Shown one piece after another: positions 34,072 to 43,433 of a DNA stretch of 64,000 nucleotides. Within the stretch, counting starts at the first letter, position 1. Each line of letters starts with the position of its first letter. The DNA comes from an uncultured Blautia sp. (GTDB lineage: Bacteria > Bacillota > Clostridia > Lachnospirales > Lachnospiraceae). The notes below the pieces were generated by a model. It ran no database searches. It saw only the letters and a list, made by a program, of their open reading frames with translations, and was not told the origin of the DNA. A program made the translations under genes and the position numbers. The stretch is from positions 4,608 through 68,607 of the forward strand of contig NZ_CAKRXI010000015.1 in the NCBI RefSeq assembly GCF_934424005.1, given 5' to 3'.

Positions 34072-35340
34072 TTACGCAAAAAGTCCTTCTGCTGCTCTGA
34101 CCAGATATTCTGTATCCTTCACACCAGCAGTTTCATATGGTGAATGCATGGCCAGCTGAGGCAGACCGATATCCACCGTATTCATCGGAACCTGCGTATT
34201 GGAAATATTTCCCAGAGTTGAGCCCCCTGCAATGTCAGAACGGTTTACAAAAGTCTGATATGGCACGCCGGCTTTTGTACACAGCTCCTTAAATATCGCT
34301 GCTGATACTGCATCTGTACAGTATTTCTGGTTTGCATTAAATTTAATGACAATTCCCTTGTTCAGTACCGGATGATTGGTCGGATCTGTCTTATCCATAT
34401 AGTTCGGATGAAGTGCATGTGCATTATCCGCAGAAACCATAAAACTTCCAGCCAATGTCATCAGGTATTCTTCGTAAGTCCTTCCAAGTCCCATATTGAT
34501 ACGAAGAAGTGTATCTTTCAGGAATGTTGACGCAGCTCCCTGCTTTGTTCCGCTTCCAACTTCCTCATTATCCATCACACAATGCACTGCAATTGATCCA
34601 TGATTCTGCGCACGGAGTAATCCTTCCATGGAGGCAAATGCACACTGCAGATCATCCAGACGGGCAGATGAAACAAATTCCTTATCCGCCCCCCAGATGG
34701 TTCCCGGCATACGATTGTACAAAAACAGATCATGGCTGATAATGTCTTCCTTTTTAACGCCAGTCTGTTCAGCAATGATTTCAAGCAATGTCCGATCTGT
34801 ATTTTCCGCTGCAAATAATGGCAGAAGATCTTTCTGTGGATTATAAGCCACCCCATTATTCGCTTCACGATTCATATGGATTGCAAGATTCGGAATCATT
34901 ACCAGATCACGCTTTATATCTACCAGTTTTTCTTCCAGTCCGTCATTTCTGCGGATGATCACTCTTCCAGCAACCGAAAGTGGTCTGTCAAACCATGGTG
35001 CCATCAGCATTCCGCCATATTTTTCCACATTTAGTTTTACATAACTGTTATCTACTTTTATTTCCGGATTTTCCTTGACTTTAAAAGATGGTGAATCGCT
35101 GTGACTCGCCATGATATGAAATACCCTGGATTCCTTTTCCGGTATACAGAAAGCAATCAGTGCAGAATGATTTCTGGTCACCAGATATTTTCCTCCCGGA
35201 ACCAGTTTCCAGTATTTTTTTTCCGAAAGCACCTCAAATCCATTTTCTGTTAATCTCTTCTGCATTTCGTCCACTGCCTGAAATGCTGTTGGACTTTTCT
35301 TTATAAAATCAAGCAGTTTTTCTGTTGTTTCTATGTACAT
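34072..35340 (-). CDS. M18-family aminopeptidase
   Basis: The 422-aa enzyme fits the M18 group (aspartyl aminopeptidase/APE1-like). Metal and active-site motifs are in HIMASHSDSPSFKVK, the SARLDDLQC stretch, DNEEVGSGT, and HALHPNYMDK near the C-terminus. It is a cytoplasmic dizinc exopeptidase that releases N-terminal (often acidic) residues from peptides, as part of peptide turnover. Length is normal and AAAGGAG lies upstream of the ATG. It is probably cotranscribed with the following HAD gene. Confidence 0.92.
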   Translation of the reverse strand: MYIETTEKLLDFIKKSPTAFQAVDEMQKRLTENGFEVLSEKKYWKLVPGGKYLVTRNHSALIAFCIPEKESRVFHIMASHSDSPSFKVKENPEIKVDNSYVKLNVEKYGGMLMAPWFDRPLSVAGRVIIRRNDGLEEKLVDIKRDLVMIPNLAIHMNREANNGVAYNPQKDLLPLFAAENTDRTLLEIIAEQTGVKKEDIISHDLFLYNRMPGTIWGADKEFVSSARLDDLQCAFASMEGLLRAQNHGSIAVHCVMDNEEVGSGTKQGAASTFLKDTLLRINMGLGRTYEEYLMTLAGSFMVSADNAHALHPNYMDKTDPTNHPVLNKGIVIKFNANQKYCTDAVSAAIFKELCTKAGVPYQTFVNRSDIAGGSTLGNISNTQVPMNTVDIGLPQLAMHSPYETAGVKDTEYLVRAAEGLFA

Positions 35341-35449
35341 CTGCTACAACTCCTTTGACCGGTATCCGGTTGTATTTCATAAAATCCGGCTACGTTCTTA
35401 ATAAAAATATATGTATTAAGATTATACGGTATATTTTTTTGTATGGCAA

Positions 35450-35486
35450 CGAAAAAGAGGCAGTTTGTCAAAAACCACCTCTTTTG
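35450..35486 (-). terminator. Terminator after dapL
   Basis: AAAAGAGG (35453-35460) pairs with CCTCTTTT (35478-35485), followed by a T run on the minus strand. Confidence 0.8.
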
Positions 35487-35516
35487 AATCTTTTTCTCTC
35501 TATTCTTTATACAAAT

Positions 35517-36731
35517 TTATAAGGCCTTGATTCTTCTAAGTGCCTCCTGTGTATTCTCATAGCTTCCAAACGCAGTCAGTCGGAAGAAGCCTTCTCCATG
35601 TGCACCGAAACCTGAACCAGGAGTTCCAACTACATGTGCATTCTCAAGAAGATAATCAAAGAAGTCCCAGGAACTCATATTGTTTGGTGTCTTCAGCCAG
35701 ATATATGGAGCATTTACACCACCGGATACAGAATATCCTGCCTCTTTGAGTCCGTTATAGATCGTATGTGCGTTTCTCATATAATATGCAACCTGTTCTT
35801 TCAGCTGTGCTTTTCCTTCTGGTGAATAAACAGCTTCACCTGCACGCTGTACGATATATGGTGCACCATTAAATTTAGTTCCATGACGTCTTTCCCACAG
35901 ATCATGCAGTGCAACGCCCTCTCTTACCAGATCTTTCGGAACGACCGTAAATCCAAGGCGAACACCTGTAAATCCGGCATTTTTGGAAAAGCTGCGAAGT
36001 TCGATTGCACAGGTACGTGCACCTTCACACTCATAAATACTGTGCGGAACATCTTCTTCTGTAATGTATGCTTCATAAGCCGCATCGTAAATGATCACTG
36101 AACCATTTTGGTTTGCATAATCTACCCATTCCTGCAGCTTATCTTTTGTGATTGCTGCACCACTTGGATTATTCGGGAAACAGAGATAGATCAGATCTGG
36201 CGTCTCCACAGGCAGTTCCGGAAGGAATCCATTTGATTCCAGACAAGGCATATAGATCACACCATCAAAGTTTTCATTTTTCTTATTGTAATCACCGGTG
36301 CGTCCTGCCATAACATTCGTATCTACATATACCGGATATACCGGGTCACAAACTGCTACTTTGTTCTCTGTACCAAAAATTTCCTGAATATTTCCGGAAT
36401 CACTTTTTGCACCATCAGATACAAAGATTTCATCGGCACTGATCTGGCAGCCACGTGCTTCATAATCATTTTTTGCAATCGCACTTCTTAAAAATTCATA
36501 TCCAAGATCCGGCGCATAGCCATGAAATGTTTCTGCATGAGCCATCTCATCTACAGATTTGTGAAGTGCATCTATGATTGCCGGGGCCAGAGGCTGTGTG
36601 ACATCACCAATTCCAAGACGGACGATCTGAACATCCGGGTTTGTTTCCTGATAGGCGGCTACTTTTTTTGCAATTGTGGAAAAAAGATAACTGCCTGGTA
36701 ATTTCAGATAATTTTTGTTAACCGTTACCAT
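35517..36731 (-). CDS. dapL: LL-diaminopimelate aminotransferase
   Basis: A 404-aa class I/II PLP enzyme that converts tetrahydrodipicolinate and glutamate directly to LL-diaminopimelate for lysine and peptidoglycan synthesis. The start [20 protein letters not shown] and the PLP lysine motif [16 protein letters not shown] are typical of DapL. DapL stands in for the succinylase or acetylase branch, so this organism probably uses the one-step route. It needs glutamate as amino donor and lies beside the nitrogen genes, 20 bp after gatB. Confidence 0.95.
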   Translation of the reverse strand: MVTVNKNYLKLPGSYLFSTIAKKVAAYQETNPDVQIVRLGIGDVTQPLAPAIIDALHKSVDEMAHAETFHGYAPDLGYEFLRSAIAKNDYEARGCQISADEIFVSDGAKSDSGNIQEIFGTENKVAVCDPVYPVYVDTNVMAGRTGDYNKKNENFDGVIYMPCLESNGFLPELPVETPDLIYLCFPNNPSGAAITKDKLQEWVDYANQNGSVIIYDAAYEAYITEEDVPHSIYECEGARTCAIELRSFSKNAGFTGVRLGFTVVPKDLVREGVALHDLWERRHGTKFNGAPYIVQRAGEAVYSPEGKAQLKEQVAYYMRNAHTIYNGLKEAGYSVSGGVNAPYIWLKTPNNMSSWDFFDYLLENAHVVGTPGSGFGAHGEGFFRLTAFGSYENTQEALRRIKAL

Positions 36732-36751
36732 AATATTTATTCTCCTGTAAT

Positions 36752-38197
36752 TTACTGATTTTTTCTTTTTTCAACTTCTTTAACAAGTGCCTCACGCACT
36801 GCATCCGGACTTGCCTTGCCTTTCAGTTCACGCATCATCTTTCCAACAAAGAAACCAAAGACTTTTTCTTTACCGCCAAGCAGCTCCTCAAGTGGTCCCG
36901 GGTTCTCTTCCAGGATCTTCTGAAGAGTATCATTGAGCAGACCGGTATCTTCAACGATCTTCAGACCATGTTCCTCAATGTAACTTACCGGATCAATATC
37001 TTCCTCAAAAACTTTTTCAAAAACTTTCTTTGCGTTCTGTGCACTGACTTCTTTCTTTTCCACCATCTGAATCAGATCCGCCAGATGCTCCGGTGTAAAG
37101 GAAACTTTTTCCACATCCATTCCTTTATCCTTGGTCAGGCGAAGAACTTCTCCCATAAACCAGTTTGCTGCTTTTTTCGGGCTGCCACAAAGTTTTGCCA
37201 CTTCTTCAAACAACATGGACAGGTGTCTGGATTCCGTAAGGATTCCTGCATCATACACCGGAAGATCATATTCAGACTGATAGCGAAGCTGTTTTTCTTC
37301 ACGAAGTTCCGGCTGTGATTCACGGAGTTCTTCAATCCATGCATCGGAGATATGGATTGGCGGAAGATCCGGATCCGGGAAATAGCGATAATCTTTTGCA
37401 TCTTCTTTGGAACGCATTGCATGAGAAGATTCTTTGTTATCATCCCAACGCCGTGTTTCCTGTACAACAGATCTGCCCTCTTCGATCAGTTCGATCTGAC
37501 GTTCTCTTTCTCCTTCTATCGCTCTTGCAATCGCTTTGAAAGAGTTCAGGTTTTTCATCTCAGTTCTGGTTCCGAATGTTTCACTTCCTACCTCACGCAC
37601 AGAAAGGTTGACATCTGCACGCATAGATCCTTCCTGCAGCTTACAGTCAGATACATCAAGGTACTGCATCATACAGCGAAGTTTTTCCAGATAAGCAATA
37701 ACTTCCTCTGAACTTCTCATATCTGGTTCAGATACGATCTCGATCAGTGGAACACCACTTCGGTTATAATCCACAAGAGAACAGTCTTCCCATTCATCGT
37801 GAATCAGTTTGCCGGCATCCTCTTCCATATGCATCTCATGGATACGTACCTTTTTCTTTCCGGCAGATGTCTCAATCTCTACCCAGCCATCATGACAGAT
37901 TGGCAGATACAGCTGAGAAATCTGATAGTTCTGCGGGTTATCTGGATAGAAATAATTCTTTCTGTCAAATTTGCAATACTGATTGATCTGGCAGTTTGCT
38001 GCGATTCCTGCTTTGAGTGCAAATTCTACTACTTTCTTATTCAGTACCGGCAGAGACCCTGGCATACCGGTGCAGACCGGGCAAGTATGTGTATTCGGTG
38101 CTCCTCCGAATTCCGTGGAGCATCCGCAGAAAATTTTTGTTTTTGTCGCAAGTTCTACATGGACCTCAAGACCAATAACTGTTTCATACTGTTTCAT
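36752..38197 (-). CDS. gatB: Asp-tRNA(Asn)/Glu-tRNA(Gln) amidotransferase subunit B
   Basis: The 481-aa subunit binds the mischarged tRNA and activates its side chain with ATP. It has the GatB signature ([22 protein letters not shown]), metal-binding cysteines including [23 protein letters not shown] and the C-terminal YqeY-like tail domain. It overlaps gatA by 4 bp (ATGA), consistent with balanced synthesis of the complex. Length is normal. Confidence 0.97.
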   Translation of the reverse strand: MKQYETVIGLEVHVELATKTKIFCGCSTEFGGAPNTHTCPVCTGMPGSLPVLNKKVVEFALKAGIAANCQINQYCKFDRKNYFYPDNPQNYQISQLYLPICHDGWVEIETSAGKKKVRIHEMHMEEDAGKLIHDEWEDCSLVDYNRSGVPLIEIVSEPDMRSSEEVIAYLEKLRCMMQYLDVSDCKLQEGSMRADVNLSVREVGSETFGTRTEMKNLNSFKAIARAIEGERERQIELIEEGRSVVQETRRWDDNKESSHAMRSKEDAKDYRYFPDPDLPPIHISDAWIEELRESQPELREEKQLRYQSEYDLPVYDAGILTESRHLSMLFEEVAKLCGSPKKAANWFMGEVLRLTKDKGMDVEKVSFTPEHLADLIQMVEKKEVSAQNAKKVFEKVFEEDIDPVSYIEEHGLKIVEDTGLLNDTLQKILEENPGPLEELLGGKEKVFGFFVGKMMRELKGKASPDAVREALVKEVEKRKNQ

Positions 38198-39669
38198 GCC
38201 TTTTTGCCTCCTTTCTCCGGAGCAGGGAAAGCTCCCCTCACTGCTTCATAAGCAGCTGCTGCACGGAGAATCTTATGTTCTCCAAAACAGTCACCGATCA
38301 TCTGAATACCAATCGGCATTCCGGCTTTATCCTGACCGCACGGAACTGTGATTCCCGGAAGGCCGCATAAGTTTACGGCAACCGTATAAATATCACCAAG
38401 ATACATTGCAAGCGGATCTTTGAGGCTCTCTCCAATCTTCGGTGCTGTATATGGAGCAGCCGGAGCCAGGATCACATCATATTTTTCAAATGCCTGATCA
38501 AATTCATGCTTGATCAGAGCTTTTGTACGAAGTGCCTTCAGATAATATGCATCATAATAACCGGAACTTAAAACAAACGATCCAAGCATGATACGACGTT
38601 TTACTTCTTCACCGAATCCTTCTGTTCTTGTCTTTTTGTACATATCATGCAGTCCTTCATATTCAGCTGCACGATATCCATATTTTACGCCGTCAAAACG
38701 TTCCAGGTTAGAGCTTGCCTCTGCACTTGCAATAATGTAATATGCAGGAATCATATATTCCATCGTTTCTACTGAGAAAAATTCAACGATTGCTCCCTGT
38801 TCCGTCAATGTTTTCAGTGTATTCATGAAAGATTCTTTAACTTCCGAATCAAGGCCCTTGGCAAGGAATTCTTTCGGTACACCAAACTTCATTCCCAGAA
38901 GTTTCTTTTCTTCCACGCTCCTGGAGAAGGTCAGATCTGTTCTGCCCAGAGATGTGCTGTCTTTTGGATCATGTCCGGAAATCACTTCCAGAAGTGCCGC
39001 ACAATCTGCTACATTTTTTCCCACCGGCCCAATCTGATCCAGTGAAGAAGCGTAGGCAACCAGACCATAACGGGATACGGTTCCATACGTTGGCTTGATT
39101 CCGGTCACACCGCAGAAAGAACTTGGCTGACGAATAGAACCACCTGTATCAGAGCCAAGTGCCATAAACGTTTCTCCCGCTGCTACAGCAGCACAGGAAC
39201 CACCGGAGGAGCCCCCCGGCACGTGTTCCAGATTCCATGGATTTCTTGTAACTCCATAGGCAGAAGTCTCTGTAGTACTTCCCATTGCAAATTCATCCAT
39301 GTTTGTCTTTCCGATAATGATCATACCCGCTTTTTCCAAACGATCAATTACTTCTGCATTATACTGCGGCACAAAATTCTCAAGTATCTTTGATGCACAG
39401 GTCGTTTTTTTACCTTTTATGCAAATATTGTCTTTCACCGCAATTGGAACACCGGCCAGCGGTCCAGTATATGTTCCATCCTGAATTCCTTTTTCTACTT
39501 CTTTTGCGCGTGCATATGCTTCTTTTTTATACGTATCAAGATATGCATGCACTTTATCTTCTTTGCTCTCAATCTGGTCAAAGACTTCCTTCACACCATC
39601 CAGGACGCTGACTTCCCGCTGTCTGATCTTTGCCGCCAGCTCCAGAGCTGTCATCGATTCCAATTCCAT
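38194..39669 (-). CDS. gatA: Asp-tRNA(Asn)/Glu-tRNA(Gln) amidotransferase subunit A
   Basis: This 491-aa amidase-family subunit releases ammonia from glutamine for the amidation of tRNA-bound Asp or Glu. The Ser-cisSer-Lys triad is visible in AVKDNI (Lys), GGSSGGSCAAVAAG and SDTGGSIRQP. It is the middle gene of gatC-gatA-gatB. As a glutamine user it fits the nitrogen block around it. It follows gatC by 44 bp. Confidence 0.97.
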   Translation of the reverse strand: MELESMTALELAAKIRQREVSVLDGVKEVFDQIESKEDKVHAYLDTYKKEAYARAKEVEKGIQDGTYTGPLAGVPIAVKDNICIKGKKTTCASKILENFVPQYNAEVIDRLEKAGMIIIGKTNMDEFAMGSTTETSAYGVTRNPWNLEHVPGGSSGGSCAAVAAGETFMALGSDTGGSIRQPSSFCGVTGIKPTYGTVSRYGLVAYASSLDQIGPVGKNVADCAALLEVISGHDPKDSTSLGRTDLTFSRSVEEKKLLGMKFGVPKEFLAKGLDSEVKESFMNTLKTLTEQGAIVEFFSVETMEYMIPAYYIIASAEASSNLERFDGVKYGYRAAEYEGLHDMYKKTRTEGFGEEVKRRIMLGSFVLSSGYYDAYYLKALRTKALIKHEFDQAFEKYDVILAPAAPYTAPKIGESLKDPLAMYLGDIYTVAVNLCGLPGITVPCGQDKAGMPIGIQMIGDCFGEHKILRAAAAYEAVRGAFPAPEKGGKKA

Positions 39670-39713
39670 AATCTTTCTCCTCTATATGAATTCTCTGTCT
39701 GAATTCCTTTTCA

Positions 39714-40007
39714 TTATCCGATCGTCTTCGGTACCTGATACTGTCCTTCTTTTGCTTTTGGTGCATTTGCAAGCATTGCTTCTTTGTTATCCCCGTTTGT
39801 CACCACATCTTCGCGGAAAACATTCTGATCACCAAAGATATGAGACAGTGGTTCTACACCCTCTGTATCCAGTTCATCCAGTTTTTCTACATAATCCAGC
39901 ATTTTCTGCATGTCTTCTTTTGCTTTTTCCCGGGCCTCATCGCTGAGAGAAAGTTTCGCCAAAATACATACATTTTCAATTGTTTCATCATCTATGATCT
40001 TTGCCAT
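39714..40007 (-). CDS. gatC: Asp-tRNA(Asn)/Glu-tRNA(Gln) amidotransferase subunit C
   Basis: A 97-aa belt subunit that holds GatA and GatB together. It shows the typical IENVCILAKLSLSDE start and the C-terminal REDVVTNGDNKEAMLANAP pattern. The start is set at 40007 (MAKIIDDE), with AGGGAGG upstream. A longer frame to 40070 would overlap aspS and is rejected. It follows aspS by 23 bp, so the synthetase and the amidotransferase are likely made from one mRNA. Confidence 0.95.
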   Translation of the reverse strand: MAKIIDDETIENVCILAKLSLSDEAREKAKEDMQKMLDYVEKLDELDTEGVEPLSHIFGDQNVFREDVVTNGDNKEAMLANAPKAKEGQYQVPKTIG

Positions 40008-40030
40008 TATTTTTTCCTCCCTGTAAACAG

Positions 40031-41362
40031 TTACGGTTCCAGTCTGTTCAGATCTCTCGGGAACAGACATGCCTCACGGACATTTTCCTCACCGAGAAGC
40101 TGCATAGTCAGACGTTCCAGACCGATACCAAGTCCTCCATGAGGCGGCATACCATGTTTGAATGTATCCAGATACTGTTCCATGCCTTCTTCTTCCATGC
40201 CTCGTGCAGCAATCTTTGCTTTCAGCTGATTGTAGTCGTGGATTCGCTGACCGCCTGTTGTAACTTCCAGTCCATGAAACAGAAGGTCAAAACTCAGCGT
40301 AAATTTATCATCCTGTGGATCATCCATTGCATAGAACGGACGTTTCTTCGACGGATAATGTGTAACAAACACAAAATCTGCATCGTATTCTTCTTTGAAA
40401 TATCTTCCGATCAGAGCTTCTTCTTCCGGTTCCAGATCATATGGATTGCGGATCTTACGATTATATTTTTCGGAAACCAGTTCCTTTGCTTTATCAAAAC
40501 GAACTGTTGGAATCTGATCTACTTTTGGAAGCTGAATCTTCAGAATCTGAAGTTCTTTTGCATAATCCTTCTTCAGAAGTTCCATTGCATACTGAAGGAA
40601 TCCCGTTTCCATACCCATGATGTCTTCAAATCCATCAATATAACCCATTTCAAAATCGAGACTTGTATATTCGTTCAAATGACGTTTCGTATTATGTTTT
40701 TCTGCACGGAATACCGGCCCTGTTTCAAATACCCTGTCAAACACACCCACCATCATCTGTTTATAAAACTGTGGGCTCTGTGCCAATACAGCCGGTTTGT
40801 GGAAATAGCTGAATTTAAACAGGTTTGCTCCACCCTCGGCACCTCTTGCTCCGATCTTAGGTGTATGAATTTCTGTAAAGCCCTGCTCATAGAGGAAATC
40901 ACGGAATGCACGTACCAGAGCTTCCTGAATCTTGAATTTAGAACGCTCCTGAATATTACGGAGTGCGATCGGACGTAAATTCAGTTTTGCCTCCAGAGAT
41001 GTATTTAATTTCCATTTATCAATTGCCAACGGCATTGGTTCCGCCGGTGATGAAAGAATCTCGATCTCCTGAACACGGACTTCTCTTCCATGAGGTGCTC
41101 GTTCTTCCTCATGGAGAATTCCTTTCACACGGAGAGTCATAGCCTCTTTCAGATCATGAATGGAAAGATTTGCTTTTTCATTTTCTACAACAGTCTGAAA
41201 AAGTCCCTCTCTTCTTCTCAGGATCACAAAAGCCACATCGCCCATATTACGGATGCTGTGAACGGCTCCTTCCAGAACTACTTCCTGATTTAAGAGAGAA
41301 GTACCAGTCAGTTCATCCCACTCGGTTACTTCTTTTTTGCAAATACCGTTCAAAAACTCCAT
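40031..41362 (-). CDS. aspS: Archaeal-type, non-discriminating aspartyl-tRNA synthetase
   Basis: The 443-aa class II synthetase charges tRNA-Asp and, by inference, tRNA-Asn with aspartate. It lacks the large bacterial insertion domain and looks like the archaeal/eukaryotic type (AspRS2), with FRAEKHNTKRHLNEYTSLDFEMGYI and GMPPHGGLGIGLERL. In the anticodon-binding domain the residue that is Trp26 in discriminating archaeal enzymes is His35 here (GAVHSIRNMG), a change tied to relaxed recognition. Placement just before gatCAB fits production of Asp-tRNA(Asn) for amidation. The start at 41362 has GGAGG 8 bases upstream. Confidence 0.93.
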   Translation of the reverse strand: MEFLNGICKKEVTEWDELTGTSLLNQEVVLEGAVHSIRNMGDVAFVILRRREGLFQTVVENEKANLSIHDLKEAMTLRVKGILHEEERAPHGREVRVQEIEILSSPAEPMPLAIDKWKLNTSLEAKLNLRPIALRNIQERSKFKIQEALVRAFRDFLYEQGFTEIHTPKIGARGAEGGANLFKFSYFHKPAVLAQSPQFYKQMMVGVFDRVFETGPVFRAEKHNTKRHLNEYTSLDFEMGYIDGFEDIMGMETGFLQYAMELLKKDYAKELQILKIQLPKVDQIPTVRFDKAKELVSEKYNRKIRNPYDLEPEEEALIGRYFKEEYDADFVFVTHYPSKKRPFYAMDDPQDDKFTLSFDLLFHGLEVTTGGQRIHDYNQLKAKIAARGMEEEGMEQYLDTFKHGMPPHGGLGIGLERLTMQLLGEENVREACLFPRDLNRLEP

Positions 41363-41395
41363 TTCCTCATCCTCCATATATCTAGTCTTTTTTAT

Positions 41396-41944
41396 TTAAC
41401 TTTCGTATAACAGCATCAGAAGCATCTGTGCTGTTTCTACCATATTGGTTCCGGAATCCATACTTGATTTCTGGATATACCGGTATGCATCGTCCTCACT
41501 CAGGTGATTTCGCTGCATCAGCATCATTTTTGCATTGGATATATAATTCTGTTCTTTCTCGGAACGAAGCTTTGGTTTCTTTTTCTCTTTACGCCGCTTA
41601 CGTTCCTGCTGTATGAGAATCATATTTACCGTATTGATCAGGTCACTGGCTTTCATTGGCATTTCTACTGACAGAATCGATGGTGGTACTTCACATATCA
41701 CCCTCGCAGACGCCAGAAGCAACATTTCAAAATCTTTTGGCATACACTCTGACAGATCCAGATAATTCATATCAGGAAGACGATGCCCACAGATCAAAAC
41801 ACCATTTCCTAATTCAGATGCGCTGGAAAGAGCATTCGATGCAGTACTGCATACAGAGGCTACCGCTAATCCGTGGCGTTCCAGAACACTGCGGATTTTT
41901 CTGGCATCTTCTATTTTGGGTAATGCAATAACAATGCTGCTCAT
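41396..41944 (-). CDS. ANTAR-domain response-regulator-like protein
   Basis: A 182-aa protein with a degenerate receiver-like N-terminal half (IVIALPKIEDARKIRSVLERHG) that seems to lack the usual phospho-Asp context. A charged helix follows, then a C-terminal ANTAR RNA-binding domain (about 125-180) with NAKMMLMQRNHLSEDDAYRYIQKSSM. ANTAR proteins such as NasT and EutV prevent termination by binding paired hairpins in leaders. It lies 53 bp after glnA. Given several leader terminators among the nearby nitrogen genes, it is a candidate regulator of them; no canonical ANTAR site was found by eye. Confidence 0.88.
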   Translation of the reverse strand: MSSIVIALPKIEDARKIRSVLERHGLAVASVCSTASNALSSASELGNGVLICGHRLPDMNYLDLSECMPKDFEMLLLASARVICEVPPSILSVEMPMKASDLINTVNMILIQQERKRRKEKKKPKLRSEKEQNYISNAKMMLMQRNHLSEDDAYRYIQKSSMDSGTNMVETAQMLLMLLYES

Positions 41945-41997
41945 ACCAGTGTCTCTCCTCCTTCAGACCTCATACATTTCTCCTACAAGGCACATGC

Positions 41998-43305
41998 TTA
42001 CAGGCGATACAGATATTCTGCAATTTCCCAGTCAGTTACCTGCTGTATATATCGCAGCCATTCATTTTTCTTGGCTGCAACATACTGTTTGCAGAACTCT
42101 TCTCCCAGCACGTCCTTTACCCATGTACTTTCCTCAAAATAGTCAATTGCCTCTTTCAGCGTTGACGGAAGATGCTCCGCCTGTTGTCCCTGCATTGCAA
42201 GGTTTGATGATTTCGTCGGCGTGATCTTGTTTTTGATTCCATCCAGACCTGCTGCCAGGCAGATTGCCAGAACAACATACGGATTCGCGGAAGTATCAGG
42301 ACTTCGAAGTTCTACTCTGATTCCTTCGCCTCTGGTAACCGGAATGCGAACAAGTGAATTCTGATTATTCTCTGTCCAGGTAAGTTCTGTCGGAGCATCA
42401 TATCCTGGAACAAGTCGTTTGTATGAATTAACGATCGGATTCGTGATCAGTGCCATTTCCTTACTGTGTGCAAGCAGGCCTCCAATAAAATAGTAAGCCT
42501 CCTGGCTGAGTTCTCCATGATTTGACTGACTCTCAAACACATTCTTTCCGTCTTTAATCAGCGAAAACTGAATATGCATTCCTGATCCATTTACTTCTGC
42601 CTTTGGTTTCGGCATAAATGTCGCATGAAGGCCATGTCTCTTTGCCACAATACGAACAGCCATCTTAAAAGTAGTAATGCAGTCCGCAATCTTACGGATC
42701 TCGCCATAACGAAAATCAATTTCATGCTGAGCTGGTGCTGCCTCATGATGAGAGGATTCAACTTCCATTCCCATATCTTCCAATGTAAGCACCATATCTC
42801 TTCTTGCATTTTCTCCAAGATCCAGCGGACTGATATCCAGATATCCGGCCTGCTCGTGTGTCACCGTTGTTGGATTTCCATTATCTTCTGTATGGAACAG
42901 GAAAAATTCACATTCCGGATCAATGTAGCAGGTATAGCCCTCAGCCTGCGCTTTTCCGGCAACATTTTCCAGAATATATCTTGGACTGTTTTTGTATGGC
43001 GTTCCATCAGGAAAATACAGATCACAGATCATTCGTGCCACTTTTCCCTGCTGTGGACGCCACGGCAGGATTGCAAATGTATCAAGTACAGGTCTGAGAT
43101 ACAGATCTGCATCTTTTAATCCGGAGGTTCCTGCAATCTGTTCTCCATCTATCACACACTGATTATTCAACGCCCGGGGAAGTTCCCGAGCGGTTACAGC
43201 GATATTTTTGATTGCCCCAAACATATCGGTAAACTGAAGACGGATAAATTCTACGTCTTCATCCTCAACCATCTGTAATATTTCCTCTCTGGTATAATTC
43301 CCCAT
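41998..43305 (-). CDS. glnA: Glutamine synthetase, type I-alpha
   Basis: The 435-aa enzyme makes glutamine from glutamate, ammonia and ATP. It has IDPECEFFLF, SSHHEAAPAQHEIDFRY, NGSGMHIQFSL and the RIPVTRGEGIRVELRSPD active-site motifs. The length and lack of the adenylylation-site region match the Gram-positive GSI-alpha form, which is controlled by feedback and not by adenylylation. Its promoter lies inside a perfect inverted repeat, and a terminator hairpin stands between promoter and gene, so control is probably at both initiation and elongation. It is followed by an ANTAR gene. Confidence 0.96.
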   Translation of the reverse strand: MGNYTREEILQMVEDEDVEFIRLQFTDMFGAIKNIAVTARELPRALNNQCVIDGEQIAGTSGLKDADLYLRPVLDTFAILPWRPQQGKVARMICDLYFPDGTPYKNSPRYILENVAGKAQAEGYTCYIDPECEFFLFHTEDNGNPTTVTHEQAGYLDISPLDLGENARRDMVLTLEDMGMEVESSHHEAAPAQHEIDFRYGEIRKIADCITTFKMAVRIVAKRHGLHATFMPKPKAEVNGSGMHIQFSLIKDGKNVFESQSNHGELSQEAYYFIGGLLAHSKEMALITNPIVNSYKRLVPGYDAPTELTWTENNQNSLVRIPVTRGEGIRVELRSPDTSANPYVVLAICLAAGLDGIKNKITPTKSSNLAMQGQQAEHLPSTLKEAIDYFEESTWVKDVLGEEFCKQYVAAKKNEWLRYIQQVTDWEIAEYLYRL

Positions 43306-43336
43306 AACATTCTCTCCTTATAATTTAAAAATAAAT

Positions 43337-43382
43337 AAAAAAGGGGCGCACTTTCGGAGGGTTACCCTCCAAAAGAACGCCC
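43337..43382 (-). terminator. Leader terminator (attenuator) before glnA
   Basis: On the minus strand GGGCG...GGAGGG-TAA-CCCTCC...CGCCC forms a long stem, followed by six T residues (43337-43342). It begins only about 8-10 bases after the expected transcription start and lies wholly between promoter and start codon. Confidence 0.85.
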
Positions 43383-43387
43383 TTGTT

Positions 43388-43425
43388 CATGCAGGTATTA
43401 TAGCAACCTGCATGATCTTTGTCAA
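43388..43425 (-). promoter_or_regulatory. glnA: glnA promoter inside a perfect inverted repeat
   Basis: TTGACA (43420-43425) and TATAAT (43397-43402) are 17 bases apart. Arms CATGCAGGT (43388-43396) and ACCTGCATG (43406-43414) flank the -10 box exactly. A bound repressor would block the polymerase, so this is probably the operator of a nitrogen regulator. Confidence 0.85.
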
Positions 43426-43433
43426 CTCTCTTT

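Noticed and set aside
40008..40070. Upstream start of gatC
   Set aside because: It would overlap the end of aspS, while AGGGAGG stands before the ATG at 40007.
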